A stretch of 64,000 bases of DNA from Sorangium cellulosum. GTDB taxonomy: Bacteria; Myxococcota_A; Polyangia; Polyangiales; Polyangiaceae. The notes under the pieces were generated by a model. The model did no database searches, was not told the DNA's origin, and worked only from the letters and a program-made list of their open reading frames with translations. The translations under genes and the position numbers were made by a program. The stretch is from assembly GCA_020720045.1 (NCBI GenBank), contig DYPH01000002.1, forward strand, positions 35,191 through 99,190, read 5' to 3'. Below are positions 56,355 to 64,000 of the stretch, one piece after another. Within the stretch, counting starts at the first letter, position 1. Each line of letters begins with the position of its first letter.

Positions 56355-57959
56355 ATGACCCTCGCTCTCCCCACCGGCGTCTCTGTCCTTGGTCCGCTCA
56401 AGCCGGGCTACGAAGCGATTTTGACGGAAGGCGCCCTCGCCTTCGTCGCGGCCCTGGAACGCCGTTTTGGCTCGCGCATCGATGAGCGCCTCGCGGCGCG
56501 CGTGGAGCGTCAGGCGCGTCTTGCCGCTGGCGAAACCTACCGGTTCCTTCCGGAGACCCAGGACGTCCGTGACGGCGCGTGGACGTGTGCCGCCGTCCCT
56601 GCCGACATCCAAGATCGCCGCGTCGAGATCACCGGCCCCGTCGACCGGAAGATGATCATCAACGCCCTGAATTCCGGGGCGAACGTCTTCATGGCCGACT
56701 TCGAAGACGCAACGGCGCCGACGTTCGCCAATCAGGTCGAGGGGCAGATTAACCTCCTCGACGCGAACCTGGGCACGGTCTCCCTCGAACAAAATGGGAA
56801 GAAGTATGCGCTGAGCGAGAAGCCGGCAATCCTCTTTGTCCGTCCTCGAGGCCTCCATCTCCCCGAGCGCCACGTCACCGTTGACGGAAAGACCGTTCAC
56901 GGAAACCTGTTTGATTTTGGTCTCTATTTCTATCACAACGCGAAGGTTCGCTCGGAACGGAAGGCGCTCGGCGAGGGGGTCTATCTCTACCTCCCCAAGC
57001 TCGAGAGCCACCTTGAGGCACGAATCTGGAACGATATCTTCCTTTTTGCGGAAGAGACGTTGGGCCTCCCGGTGGGTACGGTGAAGGCGACGGTGCTCAT
57101 CGAGACGCTGCCGGCCGCCTTCGAAATGAACGAAATTCTTCACGAGCTGAAAGATCACTCGGCGGGTCTCAACTGCGGCCGCTGGGACTACATCTTCAGC
57201 TTCATCAAGAAGCATGCGTCGGACAAGAACGCGATTCTCCCCGACCGCGGCACGATCACCATGGATCGAGGCTTCCTGCGGGCGTACTCGCAGCTCCTGA
57301 TTCAAACGTGCCACAAGCGCGAAGTGCATGCGATGGGCGGAATGGCCGCGTTCATCCCGGTGAAGGGGAATGAAGCTGAGAACGACGCTGCGTTCGCCAA
57401 AGTCAAAGCCGACAAAGAGCGAGAAGCCAACGACGGCCACGACGGAACTTGGGTCGCCCATCCCGGTCTCGTGGCGACGGCAAAGGCGGTTTTTGACGCC
57501 AAAATGCCCGGCAAAAATCAACTCGCGAACAAACGCCTCGATGTCGCGGTCACCGCCGCCGACCTCCTCGCCATCCCCGATGGTCCGCGTACCGAGCCGG
57601 CCCTCCGGCACAACATCAAAGTCGGCATCCAGTACATCGAAGCGTGGCTCCGCGGCAACGGTTGCGTCCCCCTCTACAACTTGATGGAAGACGCCGCGAC
57701 CGCGGAAATTTCGCGGGCGCAGGTCTGGCAATGGCTCACCTACGGCGTCGCCCTCGACGACGGCGAAAAGCTCACCGGTCAGCGTTTCCTGACGATGATC
57801 GGTGACACCATGGAGGAGGTCCGCCGGGAGCTCGGCGACGACCGCTTTGCCGCCGGACGCTTTCCGGAAGCGCGAGATCTCTTCGAGAAGCTCAGCACCG
57901 CTTCCACCTTTGAAGAATTCCTAACGGTCCCCGCCTACGCGAAGATCGTGACATTGTAG
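56355..57959 (+). CDS. aceB: Malate synthase A
   Basis: 534 aa from ATG 56355 (GAAGGAA upstream). Malate synthase features: EDATAPTFANQVEGQINL, RPRGLHLPERHVTVDG, ATVLIETLPAAFEMNEIL, LNCGRWDYIFSFIKK, AMGGMAAFIPVK and HDGTWVAHPGLVATAK. Condenses glyoxylate and acetyl-CoA to malate in the glyoxylate bypass. Upstream of aceA with a 93-bp gap. Confidence 0.97.
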   Translation: MTLALPTGVSVLGPLKPGYEAILTEGALAFVAALERRFGSRIDERLAARVERQARLAAGETYRFLPETQDVRDGAWTCAAVPADIQDRRVEITGPVDRKMIINALNSGANVFMADFEDATAPTFANQVEGQINLLDANLGTVSLEQNGKKYALSEKPAILFVRPRGLHLPERHVTVDGKTVHGNLFDFGLYFYHNAKVRSERKALGEGVYLYLPKLESHLEARIWNDIFLFAEETLGLPVGTVKATVLIETLPAAFEMNEILHELKDHSAGLNCGRWDYIFSFIKKHASDKNAILPDRGTITMDRGFLRAYSQLLIQTCHKREVHAMGGMAAFIPVKGNEAENDAAFAKVKADKEREANDGHDGTWVAHPGLVATAKAVFDAKMPGKNQLANKRLDVAVTAADLLAIPDGPRTEPALRHNIKVGIQYIEAWLRGNGCVPLYNLMEDAATAEISRAQVWQWLTYGVALDDGEKLTGQRFLTMIGDTMEEVRRELGDDRFAAGRFPEARDLFEKLSTASTFEEFLTVPAYAKIVTL

Positions 57960-57997
57960 TAACCCGAACGACGAGCAGAAGGTGCACTGTTTTCGCT

Positions 57998-58016
57998 GCA
58001 ATTCGTGACGAATTCA
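57998..58016. promoter_or_regulatory. Perfect palindrome upstream of aceA
   Basis: AATTCGT-G-ACGAATT (58000-58014) is an exact inverted repeat, 39 bases before the aceA ATG and AT-rich against the background. It could be an operator for an aceA-specific promoter or a short RNA hairpin between the two genes. Confidence 0.5.
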
Positions 58017-58052
58017 GTGTGCCTCTTGCAAAGTGACGACAGGAGAATTCCC

Positions 58053-59324
58053 ATGAGCAATACCAACAACGCCGTCAACAACGCCGATTGGCTCGCCCAG
58101 CGCTTCGCCGGCATCACCCGCACCTACTCGAAGGCGGATGTCGAGCGGCTCCGCGGCTCCTATGCGGTGGCGCACACGATCGCCGACCTCGGCGCACGTC
58201 GTCTCTGGGAACTCATGAATTCGCGGGATTACGTCCACGCGCTCGGCGCCCTCACCGGCAACATGGCGGTCCAGCAGGTCCGCGCGGGGCTCGAGGCGAT
58301 CTACCTCTCGGGCTGGCAAGTCGCCGCCGATGCGAATCTCTCCGGCGAAATGTACCCGGATCAGTCCCTCTATCCGGCCAACAGCGTCCCGTCGGTCGTG
58401 AAGAAGATCAACGCCGCGCTCCTCCGCGCCGACCAGATTGAAGCGGCCGAAGGCAAGGTCACCCGCAACTGGCTCGCGCCGATCATGGCCGACGCAGAAG
58501 CGGGCTTCGGCGGCCCCCTCAACGCCTACGAGCTGATGAAGGGGATGATTGAAGCGGGCGCCGCTGGCGTCCACTTCGAAGACCAGCTCGCTTCGGAGAA
58601 GAAGTGCGGCCACATGGGCGGCAAGGTTCTCATCCCGACGGGCCAGTTTATTCGCACGCTTACCGCCGCTCGTCTCGCCGCCGACGTCGCCGACGTGCCG
58701 ACCGTTCTCGTCGCCCGCACCGACGCCGACAGCGCGAAGCTCCTCACGAGCGACATCGACGAGCGCGATGCGCCGTTCATCCTCCCCGGCGAGCGCACCG
58801 CCGAGGGCTTCTTCCGCATCAAGGCCGGCACGGAAACGGCGATTGCCCGCGGCCTCGCCTACGCCCCGTTTGCCGATGTGATCTGGTGCGAAACCTCCAC
58901 GCCGGACCTCGCTCAGGCGAAGCAGTTCGCCGAGGGGATCCACAAGCAGTTCCCCGGCAAGCTCCTCGCCTACAACTGCTCGCCTTCCTTCAACTGGAAG
59001 AAGAACCTCGACGACGCCACCATCGCGAAATTCCAGCGGGAACTCGGGGCGATGGGCTACAAGTTCCAGTTCGTCACCCTCGCCGGCTTCCACTCCCTCA
59101 ATTACGGGATGTTCGAGCTCGCGCGGAAGTACAAGACCGACGGAATGGCCGCCTACTCCATCCTCCAGCAGGCCGAATTCGCCTCGGAGAAGGACGGCTA
59201 CACGGCGACGCGCCACCAGCGCGAAGTCGGCACCGGCTACTTCGATTCGGTGGCCCAGGTCATCAGCGGCGGCACCTCAGCGACGCTCGCCCTCAAGGAA
59301 TCGACGGAAGAACACCAGTTCTGA
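58053..59324 (+). CDS. aceA: Isocitrate lyase
   Basis: 423 aa from ATG 58053 (AGGAGAA 8 bases upstream). Signature KKCGHMGGK with catalytic Cys, metal-site [34 protein letters not shown], and [14 protein letters not shown]. Cleaves isocitrate to glyoxylate and succinate. Together with aceB it forms the glyoxylate shunt allowing growth on acetate or fatty acids. Repeat locus 5 starts at its stop codon, before the terminator. Confidence 0.97.
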   Translation: MSNTNNAVNNADWLAQRFAGITRTYSKADVERLRGSYAVAHTIADLGARRLWELMNSRDYVHALGALTGNMAVQQVRAGLEAIYLSGWQVAADANLSGEMYPDQSLYPANSVPSVVKKINAALLRADQIEAAEGKVTRNWLAPIMADAEAGFGGPLNAYELMKGMIEAGAAGVHFEDQLASEKKCGHMGGKVLIPTGQFIRTLTAARLAADVADVPTVLVARTDADSAKLLTSDIDERDAPFILPGERTAEGFFRIKAGTETAIARGLAYAPFADVIWCETSTPDLAQAKQFAEGIHKQFPGKLLAYNCSPSFNWKKNLDDATIAKFQRELGAMGYKFQFVTLAGFHSLNYGMFELARKYKTDGMAAYSILQQAEFASEKDGYTATRHQREVGTGYFDSVAQVISGGTSATLALKESTEEHQF

Positions 59325-59328
59325 TCGT

Positions 59329-59430
59329 CGCCACCGCGTCCGTCCGCAAAGCGGGAGACGGCGCGGAGTTCGATGCCACCGCGTCCGTCCGCAAAGCGGG
59401 AGACGGCGCGGAGTTCGATGCCACCGCGTC
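59329..59430 (+). repeat. Two module-B units (repeat locus 5)
   Basis: Two B units of 45 bp at 59336-59380 and 59381-59425, preceded by a partial end (GCCACC) and followed by a 5-base start of a third. The hairpin loop reads AAA instead of GAA (CCGC-AAA-GCGG) while the stem is unchanged, and the inter-hairpin part is GTTCGATGCCACC instead of GTTCTTGCCAAAC. No module A. The array lies between the aceA stop and its terminator, in the sense orientation. Confidence 0.92.
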
Positions 59431-59441
59431 GTACGAAAGAC

Positions 59442-59484
59442 GAAAGCGAGGTCCCTCCACCGGGGACCTCGCTTCTTTCTTTTG
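59442..59484 (+). terminator. aceA terminator
   Basis: AAGCGAGGTCCC (59444-59455) pairs exactly with GGGACCTCGCTT (59463-59474) around TCCACCG; the T-rich run TCTTTCTTTT follows. Confidence 0.93.
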
Positions 59485-59490
59485 CAGTCT

Positions 59491-60003
59491 TCAATGCCGG
59501 TAGGGGACGCCGACAATGGCCTCGATGTGGGAGGCGAGGTTGTCGAGACTGCGCTCGTAGCCGTAAAAAAGAGCAGTCTTGGGCGGTTCCCGGAGCAGCG
59601 AAAACGGAAAGCGGTATGGCACGGCGAAGAGCGCTGCGAGGTGGTTTCTTGGTTTGAAAACGTCGGCGTCGGTCTTGTGTTCGCTCGTCAAAATGAGCCG
59701 AGTTCCGCCAGCAACGGACTCCAAGCGGACCCGATCCAAAGCCACGTGACCGCGGGAAAGCCGCGCTTCGATCGCCAGGAGTTCTTCGGCGCGACAGGCG
59801 GTCACTGTGGCGTAAACGCGCGTTCCGTCACGGAAGGAAAAGTCGATGCCGGTTTCGGTGGCAATTGGGGCCCCACGGTCGGTGGTCGCCTCCTCCAACT
59901 CCTCAATCCAGCGGGAGAATTCGGCTACGGTAGTCAGGAACGACCAGACCACCGCCCGGGGCGCGCGGAGTGTCCGTTCGAGGTCGATGTGGAGGGTAGC
60001 CAT
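59491..60003 (-). CDS. SRPBCC-type (START-like) protein
   Basis: 170 aa. Begins LHIDLERTLRAPRAVVWSFLTTVAEFSRWIEEL, the polyketide-cyclase/SRPBCC N-terminus in which an amphipathic strand and helix open a hydrophobic ligand pocket; GTRVYATVTACRAEELLAIEARL and GGTRLILTSEHKTD continue the sheet and the C-terminal helix is NLASHIEAIVG. Ligand or activity cannot be assigned. Convergent with aceA. Confidence 0.82.
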   Translation of the reverse strand: MATLHIDLERTLRAPRAVVWSFLTTVAEFSRWIEELEEATTDRGAPIATETGIDFSFRDGTRVYATVTACRAEELLAIEARLSRGHVALDRVRLESVAGGTRLILTSEHKTDADVFKPRNHLAALFAVPYRFPFSLLREPPKTALFYGYERSLDNLASHIEAIVGVPYRH

Positions 60004-60038
60004 CGGGACTCTTCGTTCCTCGAAACAAGTGCTTTTAA

Positions 60039-60638
60039 ATGCCGCGAACTGAAAGTACTTTCCCGCGACTCATGGCAGACATCAAGAAGAAGGCCGGCCA
60101 CACCATGCGGATCTTCGGAAGCGACATGCCGGTCGTTGGGGAGGACGAGAAGACGATGGTCGACGCGCGCCCGCGCCTCACCGACCTCGTTTCGCAAGAG
60201 GCCCCGGCGAAGCCGTCGGAGGGCGTCGGCCTTGAAGTGATCCTCGTGCAGGATCGCGTCGCCACGCGCGCCGCGGAGCGGACGACCTGGCGGGCGTTTG
60301 AAGTCTGGACGCGAAATCGCATTTACGGCCTCGATGCCGCCCTCGTTTGTTTCGAAGTGATTGAACGAAACACCGGCATCAAAGAGACCAAAAATCACTT
60401 GCTCGGTTTCCGGTTGGGCGGCGGACGGCACCGCGAAGGCGGCGCGGCGCGGTTCTCGTTCCCCTTCCCCGTCGTCGGGATGGACGCGATGTTCACCGAT
60501 GGGAAGAAACATGCGTATACCTCCCGCGTCGAGCGCCTCGTCGCCCGCGTCCGCGAGCTCCGTACGCGCCTCGAAGACGAGATGCCGGCCTGGGAAGACA
60601 TCACGATGAGCTCCCGCCACGGCCTTCCGAACAAGTGA
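60039..60638 (+). CDS. Conserved-looking protein of unknown function
   Basis: 199 aa from ATG 60039; ATG 60072 is an equally possible start and neither has a good ribosome binding site. Soluble, charged, with a central WRAFEVWTRNRIYGLDAALVCFEVIERNTG and FRLGGGRHREGGAARFSFPFPVVGMDAMF. Nothing suggests membrane or secretion. The stop overlaps the thioredoxin-like gene (GTGA), so they are one operon. I do not recognise it. Confidence 0.7.
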   Translation: MPRTESTFPRLMADIKKKAGHTMRIFGSDMPVVGEDEKTMVDARPRLTDLVSQEAPAKPSEGVGLEVILVQDRVATRAAERTTWRAFEVWTRNRIYGLDAALVCFEVIERNTGIKETKNHLLGFRLGGGRHREGGAARFSFPFPVVGMDAMFTDGKKHAYTSRVERLVARVRELRTRLEDEMPAWEDITMSSRHGLPNK

Positions 60639-61189
60639 CGGTGCTCCGCGTGAATCGCCAAATTTCTTTAGGACTCATGGCCGTCGCACTCGCCGCGGCC
60701 GGTTGCAGTCGCGTTTCGGAGAGCTTCGAGGGCCGCCCGTCCGAGGCGGTTCCTGAACCGGCGCCGACGCGGGCCGCCTTGCAGGCCCCAGCGCCCAAAA
60801 ACAAGGTCGTTTGGAAGACGCTCGCCGCGTCCAACGGGGACGTCACGAAGGCGATCGCCGAAGAGACGGCTGTTGCAAAGGCCCAGGGGCGCTCCGTCCT
60901 CGTGTACGTCGGTGCGACCTGGTGCGAGCCCTGCCAGCACTTTCACCACGCCATCGAGGCGGGGAAGTTCGATGCAGTCTTTGGCGACGTCACCTTCCTC
61001 GCCTTTGACATTGACGAGTCCCGAAGCGCACTTTTCGCCGCCGATTATCGCTCAACCTACATCCCGCTCTTTGCCGTTCCCGACGCAAATGGCCGCGCGA
61101 CTCACCGTCGTTCGGAAGGCGGAATCAAAGGCGAAGGGGCCGCCGACGACCTCGCGCAAAAGTTGAAGACGTTGCTCGGCAAGTCGTGA
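60635..61189 (+). CDS. Thioredoxin-like lipoprotein
   Basis: 184 aa. GTG start coupled to the upstream gene; GTG 60641 is close by. Lipoprotein signal ends LAAAG-C. The thioredoxin-fold part has SVLVYVGATWCEPCQHFHHAIEAGKF with CEPC (CxxC) redox motif, VTFLAFDIDESRSALFAADYRSTYIPLFAVPDANG and a cis-Pro-like YIPLFAV. Probable periplasmic disulfide reductase or cofactor assembly factor; many Cys-rich secreted proteins in this window are possible clients. Confidence 0.85.
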   Translation: MTVLRVNRQISLGLMAVALAAAGCSRVSESFEGRPSEAVPEPAPTRAALQAPAPKNKVVWKTLAASNGDVTKAIAEETAVAKAQGRSVLVYVGATWCEPCQHFHHAIEAGKFDAVFGDVTFLAFDIDESRSALFAADYRSTYIPLFAVPDANGRATHRRSEGGIKGEGAADDLAQKLKTLLGKS

Positions 61190-61218
61190 GGCCGCGGCAA
61201 GCGCGATCGTAGCGCGAG

Positions 61219-62742
61219 TCAGCGAAGCGAGAAAAATCTTCGAATTCGTTCTAGAATCTGCGCTTGCGTCTCTTTGACGGGGCGCACCGACTCCGGCGCT
61301 TCGCTCGCGAGCCGGTCGTAGGCGATCTGGCGTTCGGCGAGGATCTCCGAAAGACTCTCGGCGACCGAGGGGGTCTTATCGAGGATTTCTTGAAAGGCGT
61401 CTTGGCCAATGACGACGACCTCGCAGTCGGTCACTGCCCGGACGGTCGCCATGCGCGGCTCGCCGGTGATGGCGCCGCGCTCGCCGAAGACGGCCCCTTC
61501 TTTTAGGCGCGCGAGTTCGATTTGAGACGACCCGCTCGTCGCGGTGAGGACGACTTCGCCGCGCTCCACCACGTAGAGTTCCCGGGCGAACTCCCCCTGG
61601 CGCATGATGAGTTCGCCGGCGCCGTACATCCGCAGCTTGGCCGCCTGGGCGAGGCGGCGCTGGTCGTCGGCGGAGATGGCTGCAAAAAAGTCGATTCGTG
61701 CGAGCGCATGCGCGCGACGCTGGACGCGTGTGTCCTCCTCTTTCGCGCGAGAGGCTTCGGTGACTTCTTGAAGAAACACGGAGCGGCGCGTGGTCGGTAG
61801 ATCGATGCCAAAACGCCGAAATGCATACCAAATTCGGTCACGCACTTCGCCATCGACACGATCGCGGGCGTCAAAGCGGTCGCTGAAGAAGCGAACCCAA
61901 TACTCGACGCCGTTGTCGGGGACGAACTGGTTGGTGACGACCGATGGCGCCGGCTCCTTGGCGACCCCGAAGCTCCCTTCGATCGCGCCAAGAATCGCCG
62001 CGTGGACTTCGTGAGGGGGGACCTCGGCCGGCGCATAGACGTAGACGGAGCGGCGCGACGTTGACGAAGGCTTCGTAAAATTCCGAATCGGCGCCTTTGC
62101 CAGCGCGCCGTTTGGCACAATGACCTCGACCAGATCGAGAGTGAGAACCTTCGTCGCACGCCAATTGACTTCGAGGACCCTGCCGATATTCTTGGAATCC
62201 GCGTCGAACTGGATCCAGTCGCCGACGTCGAAGGGGCGCTGCAACTGAATCGCCAGCCCCGCAAAGAGATTCCCAAGTGTGTCCTGGAGGGAAAGACCGA
62301 TGACTGCGGTAAAAAGTGCCGACGTCGTGAGGAGGCTCCCCGGCGCAATGCCGACAGCGGGGAGCGCGAAGAGGAGGACACTCAGGTAGACGACAACCTG
62401 CGTAAGATCTCGAATGATCTTCGGAATGGGGCGCACAAGCCGCCGCCCAAAGACGACGTCGACAACGAGGAGCACGCCGCTCCGCCCGATCGATGCGAGG
62501 ATAAATAGAAGCGCAAGAAAGTGGGCCACACGCGTCGAATCAACATCGAGAATCGACGCTTTTGAAACGAGATAGACGACGCCATGCAGGGCGAGAAGGA
62601 TGACCGGCTGCCGGACGGACCTGCGGGCACGCGCAGGGAGCAGCAAACCGAGGATGACGATCAGGCCGACGGCGATCGCCAGACCAAGGGCCTCGGTATT
62701 TCCGAAGTCCCCTTTGAACGAATTTCGAAACTCGTGCGCCAT
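61219..62742 (-). CDS. MscS-type mechanosensitive channel with C-terminal cNMP-binding domain
   Basis: 507 aa. Membrane helices at about 18-36, 47-63, 72-96, 110-133 and the pore-lining segment near 140-165 (LFTAVIGLSLQDTLGNLFAG). MscS beta domain: QRPFDVGDWIQF, GRVLEVNWRATKVLTLDLVEVIVPNG. C-terminal cyclic-nucleotide-binding fold from about 365 (GEFARELYVVERGEVVLTAT, LARLKEGAVFGERGAITGEPRMATVRAVTDCEVVVI). The family includes MscK-like and MSL channels; fusion to a cNMP sensor resembles the bacterial cyclic-nucleotide-gated bCNG/MscS proteins. Probably responds to membrane tension, modulated by a nucleotide. Confidence 0.9.
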   Translation of the reverse strand: MAHEFRNSFKGDFGNTEALGLAIAVGLIVILGLLLPARARRSVRQPVILLALHGVVYLVSKASILDVDSTRVAHFLALLFILASIGRSGVLLVVDVVFGRRLVRPIPKIIRDLTQVVVYLSVLLFALPAVGIAPGSLLTTSALFTAVIGLSLQDTLGNLFAGLAIQLQRPFDVGDWIQFDADSKNIGRVLEVNWRATKVLTLDLVEVIVPNGALAKAPIRNFTKPSSTSRRSVYVYAPAEVPPHEVHAAILGAIEGSFGVAKEPAPSVVTNQFVPDNGVEYWVRFFSDRFDARDRVDGEVRDRIWYAFRRFGIDLPTTRRSVFLQEVTEASRAKEEDTRVQRRAHALARIDFFAAISADDQRRLAQAAKLRMYGAGELIMRQGEFARELYVVERGEVVLTATSGSSQIELARLKEGAVFGERGAITGEPRMATVRAVTDCEVVVIGQDAFQEILDKTPSVAESLSEILAERQIAYDRLASEAPESVRPVKETQAQILERIRRFFSLR

Positions 62743-62892
62743 GGCGTCCCCTCCCCACTTCGTGCGAAACAGGCCCGCACGCGCGCGAACCTATCACGCC
62801 CGAAGCGGCATCGTGTGCCGAAATTGCCCCTTTCCTCAGACCGGAAAAGCGCCCCTTGAAACGCGGGAAGAATTCGCGTTGATTCCCCCTCC

Positions 62893-63924
62893 GTGCCCAA
62901 CGCCTACATTTCCGGAACCGGTTCCTTCGTCCCCCCTAACGTCGTCACTAACGACGAACTCCGCGAAAAATATGGGATCGACACGACGAACGAGTGGATC
63001 GTCAAGCGCACCGGTATCGAGGCTCGGCGCTTCTCGGAGCGGGGAATCGCCACCAGTGATCTCGGCCTAGAAGCGGCAAAGAAGGCGATCGCAAACGCCA
63101 AGATTGAGCCGCATGATCTCGATTTGATCATCTTCGCGACGCTATCGCCCGATCATGCATTTCCCGGGTCCGGCGTCTATCTTCAGCAGAAACTGGGATT
63201 GTGCGACGGGCCCAACGCCAAGTTCGTCCCTGCCCTCGACGTCCGGAACCAGTGCTCCGGGTTCCTCTATTCGCTGGCGACGGCGACGTCGTTCGTGAAG
63301 TCCGGTGCCGCGAAACATGTGCTCGTCGTCGGCGCGGAAACGCACTCGGCAGCCCTCGATTTGACGACGCGCGGGCGCGGGATCGCCGCGCTCTTTGGCG
63401 ATGGGGCCGGGGCGGTCGTCGTCTCGGCGACCGAAGAAGATCGCGGTATTCGCAGCTTTAAGCTCGGCGCCGACGGCCGCCACGCCGACGCCCTGGCTCA
63501 GCGCGTTTGGGACATTAAGAAACGCCCGTTTATCGACGTCGATGAGAACGGAAATGGCCTCGTCCCCGCGAGCGATCTCTGGGCGAACATGGACGGTAAG
63601 CTCGTCTTCAAGAATGCCGTCGAGCGGATGACGACGGTCCTGATGGAGACGCTCCTCGCCCAAGGTTGGACGGGGAACGACATCGACCTGTTCTTGTTCC
63701 ACCAGGCAAACCTGCGGATCAATCAGTACATCGCCGACATGCTCGCCATCCCGCCGGAGAAGACGATTCACAATATCCAGCGGTACGGCAACACGACCGC
63801 GGCGACGATTCCGCTCCTTCTCGACGAAGCCAATCAGACCGGTCGCTTGACGCCGGGGACGAAGGTCGCCCTCGTCGCCTTCGGTTCCGGCTTCACCTGG
63901 GGCTCCTGCCTCCTGGAATGGTGA
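62893..63924 (+). CDS. Beta-ketoacyl-ACP synthase III (FabH-like)
   Basis: 343 aa from GTG 62893. Catalytic Cys in LDVRNQCSGFLYSLATA, His in LFLFHQANLRINQYIAD and Asn in NIQRYGNTTAATIPLLLD, the C-H-N triad of KAS III. Also GDGAGAVVVSA and AFGSGFTWGSCLLEW at the end. It starts fatty-acid synthesis from acetyl- or branched acyl-CoA, or makes a head-to-head hydrocarbon or signalling precursor. Longer by about 20 residues than E. coli FabH. Confidence 0.9.
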   Translation: MPNAYISGTGSFVPPNVVTNDELREKYGIDTTNEWIVKRTGIEARRFSERGIATSDLGLEAAKKAIANAKIEPHDLDLIIFATLSPDHAFPGSGVYLQQKLGLCDGPNAKFVPALDVRNQCSGFLYSLATATSFVKSGAAKHVLVVGAETHSAALDLTTRGRGIAALFGDGAGAVVVSATEEDRGIRSFKLGADGRHADALAQRVWDIKKRPFIDVDENGNGLVPASDLWANMDGKLVFKNAVERMTTVLMETLLAQGWTGNDIDLFLFHQANLRINQYIADMLAIPPEKTIHNIQRYGNTTAATIPLLLDEANQTGRLTPGTKVALVAFGSGFTWGSCLLEW

Positions 63925-63952
63925 GCACGCAGAGGTTCATGCTCTTGAGTAA

Positions 63953-64000
63953 TTACGCGAGGTAGCGTTGGAGGCGTCGCTGGGCGTCGCCGTCGAGATT
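63953..64000 (-). CDS. 3' end of a minus-strand gene (partial)
   Basis: Reading in from the right edge, the minus frame NLDGDAQRRLQRYLA then TAA (63955-63953) gives 15 residues. It is short, but composition and the convergent layout with fabH support the end of a real gene. Product unknown. Confidence 0.45.
   Translation of the reverse strand, partial: NLDGDAQRRLQRYLA

Noticed and set aside
58014-59216. 400-aa minus-strand ORF
   Set aside because: Antisense to aceA, which has the KKCGHMGGK signature.

Overview
The window comes from a GC-rich, Gram-negative, outer-membrane-bearing bacterium, most likely a member of Myxococcota (Polyangia-like). The reasons are a MYXO-CTERM-type C-terminal sorting signal (protein ending at 49219), many lipoproteins with Asp/Ala-rich low-complexity linkers, Cys-rich secreted lipoproteins, an NtrC-type regulator, a ScfR/RamB-type regulator and a full lipoprotein, LPS and BAM assembly gene set. 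About sixty protein genes, one tRNA-Gly(CCC) and several strong intrinsic terminators are supported. The assignment rests on gene content only.

Layout. 1-410: tandem 36-bp palindromic repeats and no gene. 411-6693 (minus): BamB-like beta-propeller, YfgM-like TPR protein, a membrane sulfatase-fold protein with HEAT-like repeats, greA. 6787-9640 (plus): a small ORF carrying in-frame repeats, bamD, a sigma-54 response regulator. 9647-13923: PEGA-like lipoprotein, dut, a 46-aa basic protein, a membrane protein, tRNA-Gly, a gene-poor structured stretch, SprT/DUF2786 protein, ogt. 14042-21212: polysaccharide deacetylase, chalcone-isomerase-like protein, mltG-ruvX, hisS coupled to an FKBP/beta-repeat fusion. 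21270-25983: lipoprotein, cysteine desulfurase, two FKBP lipoproteins, lnt. 26065-33171 (minus): Cys-rich lipoprotein, leuS-lptE pair, YprB-like exonuclease, metallopeptidase-like lipoprotein, Nudix. 33241-41867: FAH-family enzyme, a frameshifted YheT-like hydrolase, glgP, CpsB-like phosphatase, nucleotide-sugar dehydrogenase, flippase-like protein. 41949-47999 (minus): formylglycine-enzyme-like protein, Cys-rich protein, rpoD, dnaG. 48089-54495: M15 peptidase with MYXO-CTERM, DUF2809, DUF3047, maf, atpD-atpC-parvulin, lipoprotein. 54646-59324: RamB/ScfR-like regulator divergent from aceB-aceA (glyoxylate shunt). 59491-64000: SRPBCC protein, unknown protein, thioredoxin-like lipoprotein, MscS-cNMP channel, fabH-like KAS III, and the 3' end of a further minus-strand gene.

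Functional themes: envelope building (BamB, BamD, LptE, Lnt, MltG, three FKBP PPIases, a parvulin), information processing (DnaG, RpoD, GreA, HisS, LeuS, ATP synthase beta/epsilon) and carbon metabolism (glyoxylate bypass, glycogen phosphorylase).

The most unusual signal is a dispersed, modular palindromic repeat family at five loci (1-176, 6854-7017, 10835-10890, 43252-43470, 59329-59430). Module A is a nested hairpin whose stem is kept while its loop varies. Module B is a 45-bp tandem unit with its own hairpin. Modules join at ACGCGT or close variants. Four copies are intergenic, three of them directly 3' of a stop codon; one lies in frame inside a plausible small ORF, which recalls the Rickettsia palindromic elements. 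I do not recognise this family.
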